NCBI GenBank assembly: GCA_001800495.1
Contig: MGVM01000028.1
Coordinates: forward strand, 1 to 14,096
DNA from: Elusimicrobia bacterium RIFOXYB2_FULL_48_7
Lineage (GTDB): Bacteria > Elusimicrobiota > Endomicrobiia > CG1-02-37-114 > XYA2-FULL-39-19
DNA: 14,096 nucleotides
Reading direction: 5' to 3'
Shown: piece by piece, positions 1-8,000 of the stretch
How positions within the stretch are numbered: position 1 is the first letter of the stretch
How the letters are laid out: every line of letters begins with the position of its first letter
Translations under genes and position numbers: made by a program
Notes under the pieces: model-generated
Told to the model about the DNA's origin: nothing
Databases searched by the model: none
What the model saw: the letters and a program-made list of their open reading frames with translations, nothing else

Positions 1-447
1 TCGGTTTACCTGGCCATGGTAGTGATGTACGCAATGCACTTTTTCATACTGCTTGCAAAGGGATGGGCGCTGGACCCGGTTTATTTTGTTTCGGTTTTTT
101 CATCCATGGTCAAGATCGCCATAATCGGTTCTCTGGCGGTTTTCTTCTCGCTGTTTTCCACGTCACAGTCGTCCTCTCTTATTTTCACGTTTTTCCTGTG
201 GATCCTGGGGCACTTTGCCCAGGAAATTAAGTTCCTCACCGGCAAGATAGAGTTCACTCCGTTAAAAGCCCTGATGAAAGTATTTTACCTGCTCATTCCC
301 AACCTCCAGTATTTCAACTGGAGGGATTTCATGGGCTCCGGCATGGAAATATCCTACTGGTTCGCGGGCGCCCTTGTTTACGCTTTCCTTTACTGCCTTG
401 CCTGTCTCATGCTTTCAATTTTCCTGTTTAACCGGAAAGAATTCTAA
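1..447 (+). CDS. ABC-2 type transporter permease, C-terminal part (5' end outside window)
   Basis: The reading frame is open from base 1, so the gene begins upstream; 148 residues are visible. They form about four hydrophobic segments: around the phenylalanine-rich start, the stretch ending near SLFSTS, LIFTFFLWILGHFAQ, and a final helix of about 25 residues. Short loops separate them and the protein ends in the basic tail FNRKEF. This layout, and a loop with IPNLQYFNWRD between the last two helices, is what I know from the C-terminal half of ABC-2 type permeases that work with a separate ATPase; family assignment is by recognition only. The ATPase would be expected just upstream. The downstream gene begins 10 bases after the stop, so the two are probably co-transcribed and may act together. 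The substrate cannot be told. Confidence 0.7.
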   Translation, partial: SVYLAMVVMYAMHFFILLAKGWALDPVYFVSVFSSMVKIAIIGSLAVFFSLFSTSQSSSLIFTFFLWILGHFAQEIKFLTGKIEFTPLKALMKVFYLLIPNLQYFNWRDFMGSGMEISYWFAGALVYAFLYCLACLMLSIFLFNRKEF

Positions 448-457
448 ATTTCTATTT

Positions 458-1201
458 ATGAAAAAGACCGCAATTTTTGCAGTACTGTTCCTAGCCCTGG
501 CCGCCTCAAGCCTTTACCTTGACAGGAATTTCAAGTACCCTTTTGATACCGTGAATTTTTCGCTGGCGGAAAACCAGCCGCCCCTGGGCAAATACGCCAT
601 GTTTGATCTGTCCGGGATCGTTTTCGGGGTAAGGAAGATGGCTTCAGACATCGCCTGGATACAGGTCTTGCAGTATTACGGCGGGAGTGAGGAAGAGGCG
701 AAACATAAACACGATAAAGAATGCAAGGAACATGATCACGAGCATTGCATGGACGGTGTAACCTACGGGAGCGGCAGTTATTTCGATCTGCAGAAACTCA
801 TCCAGAGGGTTGTGCGGCTGGATCCGTATTTTTATTACGCGTACATGTACGGCGGCGCCTGCCTGACCTGGAACCTCAATCGCCCGGATGAAGGGATAGC
901 TGTATTTGACGAAGGGATAAAAAACGCGCCAAATTACTGGCAATTCACCATTTACAAGATGGCTATAGTCTATAAAAAACTGGACAAGTATGAAGACATG
1001 GTTGGAAAACTTGAGGAAGCGCTAAAATACCCGGACTGCCCCATAATGGTAAAGGCAATGCTCGCGAATATCTACAAGAAAAAAGGCAATTATGTGCGCG
1101 CTTTGAAGTTATGGTTGGAGATTTACGACCTTGGGCAGACGGATTACAGGGAAAGGTCAGAGGAAGAAATAACGGAATTGAGAAAAATGACAGGACTATA
1201 A
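458..1201 (+). CDS. Membrane-anchored TPR-like protein with His/Cys-rich insert
   Basis: 247 residues. The ATG at 458 is preferred because it is followed at once by a signal-anchor (MKKTAIFAVLFLALAASSLYL, then a charged residue); an upstream in-frame ATG at 374 lies inside the permease gene and would add 28 residues of out-of-place sequence. No good Shine-Dalgarno precedes 458, consistent with coupling to the permease 10 bases upstream. After the anchor come a conserved-looking block (GKYAMFDLSGIVFGVRKMASDIAWIQVLQYYG, about residues 44-75), a His/Cys-rich insert at residues 83-97 (five His, two Cys), and helical repeats from about 108 to 245 with TPR-like spacing (YYAYMYGGACLTWNLNRPDE, ALKLWLEIYDLG). 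It is probably an exported scaffold held in the inner membrane and a partner of the ABC transporter; that partnership is inferred from gene order. The insert may bind metal or be only a charged linker. The precise function is unknown. Confidence 0.75.
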   Translation: MKKTAIFAVLFLALAASSLYLDRNFKYPFDTVNFSLAENQPPLGKYAMFDLSGIVFGVRKMASDIAWIQVLQYYGGSEEEAKHKHDKECKEHDHEHCMDGVTYGSGSYFDLQKLIQRVVRLDPYFYYAYMYGGACLTWNLNRPDEGIAVFDEGIKNAPNYWQFTIYKMAIVYKKLDKYEDMVGKLEEALKYPDCPIMVKAMLANIYKKKGNYVRALKLWLEIYDLGQTDYRERSEEEITELRKMTGL

Positions 1202-1966
1202 TTATATAATCTTCAGATTTTCCTTCTTGCACCTGGTTTTTGCGAAATCCCACGTATATTCGTAAAGATGCATGCCCTTGCTCACTACGATCATCTCGCC
1301 GTCTTCCACCCCTATTTCCTCAGCCATGTATTGTTTCACAAGCTGAAGGCCTCCGAGGTTTGAAGGAAAGCCGCCCCACAAATCCCAAGAACGGAAATAA
1401 ATAATGAAATGCAGCTTGCCGTAGCGCACCCGCGTGTCAATAAGACGCATACAGGGCGGGTCGATCAGTTTTATATCGGAAGGCATGCCGATTTCCATTA
1501 CTGCCTGGTTGGTGCCATGCCCGTGGGTCTTGTACATTTTTATGACTTCTTCAACCTGGTTTACGTGCAAAGGCATTTCACGTAACATCTCCTTCCCGTT
1601 GACATTATCCGTGAAACGTATTTTTGCGTCGACCAGTCTTTCTCCGTATGTATAATCCTCTGTTTCGGTTTTCGCCCCTGTCAGGAGGTAACTCAAATAA
1701 TCATTTATGTATTCCATGCTTGTAGGCGCGGGGATTCCGCAGCCCTCCGGCATTATGGGAATGATCTGGTGGCCGGGTTCTTTTACCCTGCATGTGACAA
1801 AATCAAATTCCAGGCGTCTCTGCCCTTCGTAACTGCCGCGGGTGATGGTGTAAACGTGCCCTTTTTCCAGGATAGCATTTAGGCACTGGAACCAGGCGTC
1901 GTCAAGGTCAAAGGCGTCCAGGTGCACCGGTTTAAGAAGTTCTTTGTGGGGATTTTTTGATTTCAT
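1202..1966 (-). CDS. thyA: Thymidylate synthase, archaeal-like ThyA
   Basis: 254 residues, with an ATG at 1966 preceded by AGGAG at 1972-1976 (5-base spacing). It would make dTMP from dUMP with methylenetetrahydrofolate in the cytoplasm. The active-site residues match E. coli ThyA with a constant offset of 26: Cys172 in DPPC (E. coli C146), Arg192 and Asp195 in FRSWD (R166, D169), Asn203 in FPSN (N177), His233 and Tyr235 in MHLYEY (H207, Y209). Asn at 203 is the residue that favours dUMP; dCMP hydroxymethylases have Asp there. The rest (YTYGERL at 106-112, THGHGTNQAVM at 147-157, FRSWDLWGGFPSNLGGLQL, YMAEEIGVEDGE) resembles methanogen-type synthases more than the E. coli enzyme, as I remember those sequences. 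Its stop codon abuts that of the convergent TPR gene. A promoter lies 40-70 bases upstream. I am confident of the family, and less so of the archaeal affinity. Confidence 0.85.
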   Translation of the reverse strand: MKSKNPHKELLKPVHLDAFDLDDAWFQCLNAILEKGHVYTITRGSYEGQRRLEFDFVTCRVKEPGHQIIPIMPEGCGIPAPTSMEYINDYLSYLLTGAKTETEDYTYGERLVDAKIRFTDNVNGKEMLREMPLHVNQVEEVIKMYKTHGHGTNQAVMEIGMPSDIKLIDPPCMRLIDTRVRYGKLHFIIYFRSWDLWGGFPSNLGGLQLVKQYMAEEIGVEDGEMIVVSKGMHLYEYTWDFAKTRCKKENLKII

Positions 1967-2004
1967 GGCAGCTCCTGTTCGAAGAGATCATTTCTTATGA
2001 ATTT

Positions 2005-2033
2005 ATTGTATTAAAATAAAATATATTTATCAA
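2005..2033 (-). promoter_or_regulatory. Sigma-70-type promoter for the thymidylate synthase gene
   Basis: Read on the minus strand there is TTGATA (2028-2033), a 17-base AT-only spacer, and TACAAT (2005-2010). Transcription would start near base 1998 and give a leader of about 30 bases containing the AGGAG site at 1972-1976. The spacer and surroundings are almost pure A/T, so chance matches are easier here, but hexamer quality and exact spacing are good. Confidence 0.6.
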
Positions 2034-2042
2034 ATTTGTTTC

Positions 2043-2071
2043 TTGAAATATTCCGCGATTTTTGTTATAAA
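2043..2071 (+). promoter_or_regulatory. Extended -10 promoter predicting a leaderless mRNA
   Basis: TTGAAA (2043-2048), a 17-base spacer and TATAAA (2066-2071), preceded by TG at 2063-2064 in the extended -10 position. The usual start point, seven bases past the -10 box, is 2078-2079, which is the A of the ATG at 2079. The TTG at 2043, which could be read as an upstream in-frame start, is the -35 box itself. Confidence 0.65.
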
Positions 2072-2078
2072 ATCACTC

Positions 2079-3611
2079 ATGACAGGACAAAAAACCTACA
2101 CGGGTATTTTTATTGTTGCCATGCTGGCCCTTGTTTGTTTCGCAAATACGCTGGGCGGCAAGTTTGTGTATGACGACGAATTTTTCGTTGTGAATAACAC
2201 TGCGATAAGGGATTTGCGCAATGCCCCTGCTTTCTTCACGGATGGTAACACCGCCGTGAAGGGCGGCAGCATTGAAGGCGACGTTTACAGGCCGCTTACC
2301 ACTCTTTCATATTCAATTGATTACTTTTTGTGGAAACTCAACCCGGCCGGCTACCACCTGACGAACCTGCTGTTTCACATAATGAATTCAGTGCTTCTTC
2401 TCCTGGTTATAAACATTTTAACAGGCAATCTAACCCTTTCGCTTCTTACCGCGCTGTTTTTTGCGGCCCATCCTATCCAGACCGACGCCATCACGTGGAT
2501 TTCCGGCAGGGGAAACGCGTTGTTTCTTTTTTTCTATCTGGGAGCGTTCTACCTGTTTATCAGGTGTTTCGGGCAGGATAAAAAAAATACCGGGAAGCTT
2601 TATGCCCTGTCGGTCATTTGCGGGGCGCTTGCCATGCTGTCAAAGGAAATGGCGGCGACACTCCCTATCATTCTGCTGGCCTACCTTGTTTATTTTAGGA
2701 ACGAACAAAAATTGTGTTGGTTTAAAAAATTAGCGTACACTATGCCTTTTTTCATGATTGACGCGCTTTACATACTGGCGCGCTCCGCGGTGCTGGGCAA
2801 AGTTTCACAGCGGGCTTTCTGGGGCGGCAGCCTATATACGACATTTTTGACCATGTCCAAGGTTTTCGTGGTTTACCTTAAACTCCTGCTTGCTCCGCTG
2901 AAACTCTGCGGTGATTATGTTTACCCGGTGGCGGAATCAATCGCCGAACCGGGGGTACTGGCGTCGCTGGCCATCCTTGCGCTCCTCCTTGTTGCGGCGG
3001 TAAAGACGTATAGAACCAACAAGCTGGTTTCATTTTCAATCGCCTGGTTTTTTATCACGCTTCTTCCGGTTTCAAATATAATCCCGTTGAAAATCCTGGT
3101 TGCCGAAAGGTTCCTTTACCTTCCGTCTATAGGTTTCTGCCTGGCCCTTGCCTGGGCAGTCACTGAAGCTTTCAGGCGCGTGAAAGGCGCAGAAGCAAAT
3201 TCTGCGGGTTTGTCCAAAACGAGGATATTTATTGCTGTTCTTATCCTGGTATTTTATTCAGGAAGGACGATTATCCGCAACAACGACTGGAAGGATGACT
3301 TTACCTTCTGGACCAGCGTTATAAAGGTGTGCCCGGTCAATCCAAAGGCGCATAACAACCTGGGCACCCATTACAGTGACTTGGGCCAGCAGGAAAATTC
3401 CGAAAAAGAATACAGAACAGCGGTTCAATTGAGCCCTAATTACGTAACGCCCCATTTCAACCTTGCCGGGCTATACATGCGCAGGCAAATGTACGCGGAA
3501 GCGCTGCAAGAGCTGGAAACAGTATTGCGTTTAAGGCCCGAATTTCCGGGTGCCCGCCAGCATTATGACGAGGTTGCGCGGTACATGGAAAGGAAAGGAA
3601 TTAGGCCGTAG
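2079..3611 (+). CDS. TMTC-like GT-C membrane glycosyltransferase with C-terminal TPRs
   Basis: 510 residues from the ATG at 2079. An in-frame TTG at 2043 would add 12 residues but falls in the promoter. The N-terminal roughly 400 residues are a multi-pass membrane domain with the order typical of the TMTC/PMT-like superfamily: a first helix, a loop with the acidic pair YDDE (Asp32-Asp33, the expected catalytic loop of GT-C enzymes), YRPLTTLSY (70-78), YHLTNLLFHIMN (92-103), HPIQTDAITWISGRG (131-145) and AERFLYLPSIGFC (342-354). A loop with RNNDWKDDFTFW (400-411) leads into two or more TPRs (about 421-498), which should face outside the cytoplasm. Known animal TMTC proteins transfer mannose from a lipid carrier to serine or threonine of beta-sandwich domains. 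Bacterial relatives are mostly uncharacterised, so substrate and sugar are unknown here. The next gene is citrate synthase, with its own promoter. The family call is firm; activity is inferred. Confidence 0.8.
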   Translation: MTGQKTYTGIFIVAMLALVCFANTLGGKFVYDDEFFVVNNTAIRDLRNAPAFFTDGNTAVKGGSIEGDVYRPLTTLSYSIDYFLWKLNPAGYHLTNLLFHIMNSVLLLLVINILTGNLTLSLLTALFFAAHPIQTDAITWISGRGNALFLFFYLGAFYLFIRCFGQDKKNTGKLYALSVICGALAMLSKEMAATLPIILLAYLVYFRNEQKLCWFKKLAYTMPFFMIDALYILARSAVLGKVSQRAFWGGSLYTTFLTMSKVFVVYLKLLLAPLKLCGDYVYPVAESIAEPGVLASLAILALLLVAAVKTYRTNKLVSFSIAWFFITLLPVSNIIPLKILVAERFLYLPSIGFCLALAWAVTEAFRRVKGAEANSAGLSKTRIFIAVLILVFYSGRTIIRNNDWKDDFTFWTSVIKVCPVNPKAHNNLGTHYSDLGQQENSEKEYRTAVQLSPNYVTPHFNLAGLYMRRQMYAEALQELETVLRLRPEFPGARQHYDEVARYMERKGIRP

Positions 3612-3616
3612 CCAAA

Positions 3617-3645
3617 TCGAAAATCCCGGTTTATTTTAGTATAAT
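3617..3645 (+). promoter_or_regulatory. Promoter for citrate synthase
   Basis: A perfect TATAAT (3640-3645) lies 17 bases after TCGAAA (3617-3622), which differs at one base from the -35 hexamer of the preceding gene. Transcription should start near 3652, giving a 40-base leader. An in-frame ATG at 3644 overlaps the -10 box and therefore cannot be the start codon if this promoter is used. Confidence 0.6.
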
Positions 3646-3650
3646 GTCCA

Positions 3651-3673
3651 TCGGGCCGGGTAATTCGGCTCGG
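3651..3673 (+). promoter_or_regulatory. 5'-terminal hairpin in the citrate synthase leader
   Basis: CGGGCCG (3652-3658) can pair with CGGCTCG (3666-3672) around a 7-base loop, with one G-U pair inside; T3651 and G3673 add a wobble pair. The stem begins at the predicted transcription start. It ends seven bases before the AGGAG ribosome site, so it need not block translation; a role in protecting the 5' end of the message is the simplest reading. No T-tract follows, so it is not a terminator. Confidence 0.4.
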
Positions 3674-3679
3674 ACAGAC

Positions 3680-3686
3680 AGGAGAG
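3680..3686 (+). promoter_or_regulatory. Ribosome binding site that fixes the citrate synthase start
   Basis: AGGAGAG at 3680-3686, with the AGGAG core seven bases before the ATG at 3692. The alternative upstream ATG at 3644 has no such site and sits in the -10 box. Confidence 0.75.
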
Positions 3687-3691
3687 CAATC

Positions 3692-5047
3692 ATGAATAGC
3701 AAGAAAAATGAAGCGCTTTTCGCAAAATTCGCCGAACTGGCTTCGGCAAACAACAGTATCGACCCGACACTCTACGCGAAATACAACGTAAAAAGGGGAT
3801 TGAGAAACGCCGACGGCACCGGCGTGCTGGTGGGGTTGACCGAGATAGGCGATGTCCATGGTTACATTATAGATGAAATTGAAAAAGTGCCTGCCGAGGG
3901 CGAACTCAGGTACCGCGGCATAAACGTGGATGATATTGTAAGGGGATTCCAGAAGGAAGGGCGTTTCGGCTTCGAGGAAATATGTTATCTCCTTTTATTC
4001 GGCCAATTGCCCAACAAACAGGAGCTGGAGCAGTTCCGCGGGCTTTTGGACGACAACAGGAAACTGCCGGAAGGCTTCACCGAGAACATGATACTGAAAG
4101 CTCCCAGCAGCGATATAATGAACAAACTGGCCAGGAGCGTTCTTGTCGGCTACTCATACGATAAGAACCCCGACGATATAAGCATCAGCAACGTGTTAAG
4201 GCAGAGCATAGAGCTTATAGCCGGGCTTCCAACAATGGCGGCATACGGCTACCAGGCAAAAGCGCATTATTATGACGGCAAAAGCCTGTTTATCCATCAC
4301 CCCGTGAACGGCCTGAGCACGGCGGAGAATTTCCTGCACATGATAAGGACGGACAGCTCCTACACCAAACTGGAAGCTGAAATACTAGACCTGGCGCTTG
4401 TTCTCCACGCGGAACACGGCGGCGGAAACAATTCCTCCTTTACTACCCACGTGGTCACGTCATCGGACACGGACACCTATTCCGCGATAGCCGCGGCGAT
4501 TGGTTCGCTGAAAGGCCCTAAGCACGGCGGCGCCAACATCAGGGTAAGAAAAATGATGGAAGACATAAAATCAAACGTAAAAGACTGGAAAGATGAAGAT
4601 GAGGTTTCCTGCTACCTTGCTAAAATAGTCAACAAACAGGCATATGACAGGTCCGGGCTAATTTACGGCATGGGCCACGCAGTTTACACCTTGTCGGACC
4701 CGAGGGCGGTAATACTGAAGAAAAAGGCCGAAAAAATGGCCGAGGAAAAAGGCAGGACGGATGAATACAAGTTGTTTGAAGCAGTTGAGAAACTGTCTCC
4801 AAAGGTTTTCAACGAGGTCAAGAAGTCGAACAAGATCATCTGCGCTAATGTGGATTTTTATTCCGGGTTTGTCTACAGCATGCTCAATATACCGACCGAC
4901 CTTTACACTCCTATTTTCGCTATCTCCAGGATTTCCGGCTGGTGCGCCCACCGGATTGAAGAGATAATCAGCGGCGGCAGGATAATCCGCCCCGCTTACA
5001 AGAGCGTAGTGAAAAAGAACAAGTACATCCCCCTGGAAAACAGGTAA
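3692..5047 (+). CDS. gltA: Citrate synthase
   Basis: 451 residues. It condenses oxaloacetate with acetyl-CoA to citrate, entering the TCA cycle or supplying 2-oxoglutarate for glutamate synthesis. The start at 3692 is set by AGGAG at 3680-3684. Family motifs in order: LRYRGINVDDI (72-82), HAEHGGGN (239-246), KGPKHGGANIRV (274-285) with His278, GMGHAVYTLSDPRA (326-339) with His329, NVDFYSGFVYSML (386-398) with the catalytic-type Asp388, and FAISRISGWCAHRIEE (409-424). The usual GFGHRVY motif reads GMGHAVY here, so the Arg after the His is Ala; I recall this variant in citrate synthases of anaerobic Firmicutes. The N-terminal extension of about 45 residues before VGLTEIGDVHGYI is also of that type. 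2-methylcitrate synthase is an alternative that sequence alone does not exclude, but no propionate-cycle gene is nearby. It is flanked by unrelated genes and has its own promoter. Confidence 0.9.
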   Translation: MNSKKNEALFAKFAELASANNSIDPTLYAKYNVKRGLRNADGTGVLVGLTEIGDVHGYIIDEIEKVPAEGELRYRGINVDDIVRGFQKEGRFGFEEICYLLLFGQLPNKQELEQFRGLLDDNRKLPEGFTENMILKAPSSDIMNKLARSVLVGYSYDKNPDDISISNVLRQSIELIAGLPTMAAYGYQAKAHYYDGKSLFIHHPVNGLSTAENFLHMIRTDSSYTKLEAEILDLALVLHAEHGGGNNSSFTTHVVTSSDTDTYSAIAAAIGSLKGPKHGGANIRVRKMMEDIKSNVKDWKDEDEVSCYLAKIVNKQAYDRSGLIYGMGHAVYTLSDPRAVILKKKAEKMAEEKGRTDEYKLFEAVEKLSPKVFNEVKKSNKIICANVDFYSGFVYSMLNIPTDLYTPIFAISRISGWCAHRIEEIISGGRIIRPAYKSVVKKNKYIPLENR

Positions 5048-5076
5048 TTGCACGCTTAACAAAATATAAATATTAT
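5048..5076 (+). promoter_or_regulatory. Promoter for the giant repeat-protein gene
   Basis: TTGCAC (5048-5053) starts at the base after the gltA stop, followed by a 17-base AT-rich spacer and TATTAT (5071-5076). The start point would be near 5083, immediately at the ribosome site AAAGGAG (5082-5088), giving a very short leader of about 14 bases before the ATG at 5097. No terminator separates it from gltA, so read-through from gltA is also possible. Confidence 0.6.
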
Positions 5077-5096
5077 GTTTTAAAGGAGATTGAATC

Positions 5097-8000
5097 ATGT
5101 TTAGAAAACTGTTTTTGTCAGGTATTTTGTTTATAGGAACAGCCAATATATTAAATGCAGATGTTTTATCCTGCGATTCTGAATTTGTTCTTGGGCAGGA
5201 TACCTATACGTACACAGGCTGGAATATGACCAATAGTTCAGGATCAGCAGGTCCAAAGGGTGTCTGCATTGACAGCGCAAACAACAGGGCGTTTGTTGCA
5301 GATACAAATAATAACCGGATTTTAGTGTGGAATGATTTTGCAAACCTGACAAACGGAAAAGGCGCAGATGTGGTAATAGGCCAGCCGGATTTTGGTTCTA
5401 CGGCGTTAAATTTTGGTGGAAGAAGCGATAAAACTCTTTATTGGCCGCAGGGTATAGCTGTGGATGCTTCCGGAAATTTGTGGGTTGCTGATACAGCTAA
5501 CCACAGGGTGTTAAAGTTCAATGCGCCGTTTTCAAATCATCAAAGCGCAACTCTGCGTTTAGGCCAGGGTGATTTTACAAGCGGCAATTTATGGGGTGGT
5601 TCAACTATCGGTCAAAATAATTTTTATAATCCGACAGATATTGTTTTTGATAATAATGGTAATCTTCTTGTGGCAGATTCTTATGATGGAAGAATTCTTC
5701 GGTTTGCGCAGCCATTTTCAAACAATATGAACGCGGATATGGTTTTAGGCTCTGATAGTTTTACTGTCAATATTTCTACCTGGAACAAAGGTTCACAGAA
5801 TAACATATATCAGCCCGAAAGTGTAGCCATCGATGGATCCGGGAATGTTTGGGTTGCAGACCCGAGTAACCATAGGGTAATAAGATTTGATGTCCCTCTT
5901 TCTAGCGGTATGAATGCAAATGTCGTAATTGGTTCTACCGGTGGTTTCATAAATTATGGTAGCGGTGTAGCCTCTCAGTACAGACTGTATTATCCTTGTG
6001 CAGTAGCCGTAGACCATTCAAGCAATGTATGGGTGGCTGACAGGGTAAATCACAGGGTGCTAAGGTTTAGTGTTCCCATATCAAGCGGCATGAACGCAGA
6101 TATGTGCATAGGTCATGCAAATTATACCACTGCCAGCGCCAATGACGGGCATTCTTACAGCGACTATTACGCGTATCCTGAACATCTTTACTCTCCATAC
6201 GATGTATTTATTGACTCAGGAAATAATTTATGGGTTGCGGACCTGTCAAATAGGCGTGTTATAAAGTTTATGTCTCCTTCGAGCGAATTCAATGAATCAG
6301 CGGACCTGGTTTTAGGCCAGGCATCTCTAAACAGCAACTCCAAAAATGGGCTTTCTGGCAGGGGTGTTGATTATCCATATGCAGTTGCGGTGGATACCAT
6401 CACGGATATTTGCGCGGTTACGGATACGAACAACAACAGAGTGCTGTACTGGTATGGCATACAGTCATTCACAAATGGAAAACCTGCTGATGGTGTTATA
6501 GGCCAGCCAGATTTTACAAGCGCGGCACCGCAACAAAATAATCCTGGACGTGTGGATAATGGATTATATTCACCCAAGGGTGTAGCTTTTGACGCTTCAG
6601 GAAATCTCTGGGTAACAGATTCCGGAAATAACAGGATTCTTAAATTTACAAGGCCTTTTTCAGCATCAAATCAAAGTGCATCCCTTGTAATTGGCCAGCC
6701 GGATATGAATACGGGAACAACGGGTACCACTCAAAAGAAGTTAAACGACCCGAGAAATATTTGTTTTGATGCTTCCGGGAATTTATGGGTAGCTGATGCA
6801 AGTAATTGCAGGGCTATTCGTTTTAACCCGCCGTTTGCAACCTACATGGATGCCAGTGTAGTTCTAGGCCAGGCAGATTTTACAATAAATGCTTACAGCG
6901 GCGGTACGCAAAATGGCCTTTCATACCCTTACGGTGTTTTTGCAGAACCTAACGGGAATATTTGGGTAGCAGATACCGGGGTTCACAGAACCTTAAGATA
7001 TGATGCGCCAATATCAAGCGGTATGAATGCAAATTTAGTGCTGGGCCAGAGTAATTTTACCGGTGTAGGCACCGGCCTTAATGCCAGCGGAACCAGTAAT
7101 CCGCGGTCTGTTTGTGTAGACGGTTTTGGAAATGCCTGGGTAGTTGATGGCTTTAGCAGGGCTTTGCGTTATACAGCTCCTTTGTCTTCAGGTATGGCTT
7201 CAACAAAGGTTTTAGGTCAGGCAGATTTTGGAACAAGCGCTGCAAATCGTAATGGGACGCCGGGAAGGAATACACTTTACACTCCTTATGGTATGACAAT
7301 AGACCAGGACGACAGTCTTTGGATTGCCGATACTGCAAATAACAGGATAATGAAGTACAATAAACACGATTTTAATTTGGTTGTTACTTCTGCCACGCCA
7401 AACAGTATTTATAGCAATTCTATCAAAAATATTCATATCACGGGGAACGATTTTGTGCAGGGTATGGTGATAACATTAAAGAAATCCGGGTCATCAAATG
7501 TAGTTGCGACAAATGTGGTTGTCAGCACCAGTTCTCAGCTTGATTGTAGTGTTTATTTAGTTGGCTACGCAACAGGATATTGGGATATTGAAGCCACCTA
7601 CGGTGGTTTTATAGATACTTTATCAAGCGGCCTGTTTGTTGATTCGGTGAGACTATATTCAGTTGAACCTTCAAGCGGTTTGAAATATATACCTGTAAAT
7701 CTTACTTTAACGGGTGCAAACTTTCTTGCAGGAACTTCAGTTTATATGCAGAGAGGTGGAATGCAAATACCTGCAACAAGCATTGTTATAGACTCACCTA
7801 CCCAGATTTCTTGTTCCTTCACACTGTTTCCCTCAGTTACCGGTTACTGGATTGTCTATATCTCAACCGGGAATGCTTCTTCATATATAAACAACGGATT
7901 TTTTATATCGGACATTCAAACTACGGCAATCAATCCAGCAAACGGCATAAACAACAGAAATGTTGACTGCGTGGTTAACGGAGAAAGTTTTCTTACGGGT

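Noticed and set aside
374..457. Upstream ATG at 374 as the start of the TPR-like protein
   Set aside because: It lies wholly inside the permease gene and would put 28 residues ahead of a perfect signal-anchor start.
3644..3691. Upstream ATG at 3644 as the citrate synthase start
   Set aside because: It overlaps the TATAAT box, has no ribosome site, and would add 16 residues unlike the family N-terminus.
4658..5146. 162-residue minus-strand open frame across the gltA end and the giant gene start
   Set aside because: It is antisense to conserved citrate synthase motifs and to a promoter, and nothing about it looks like a real protein.
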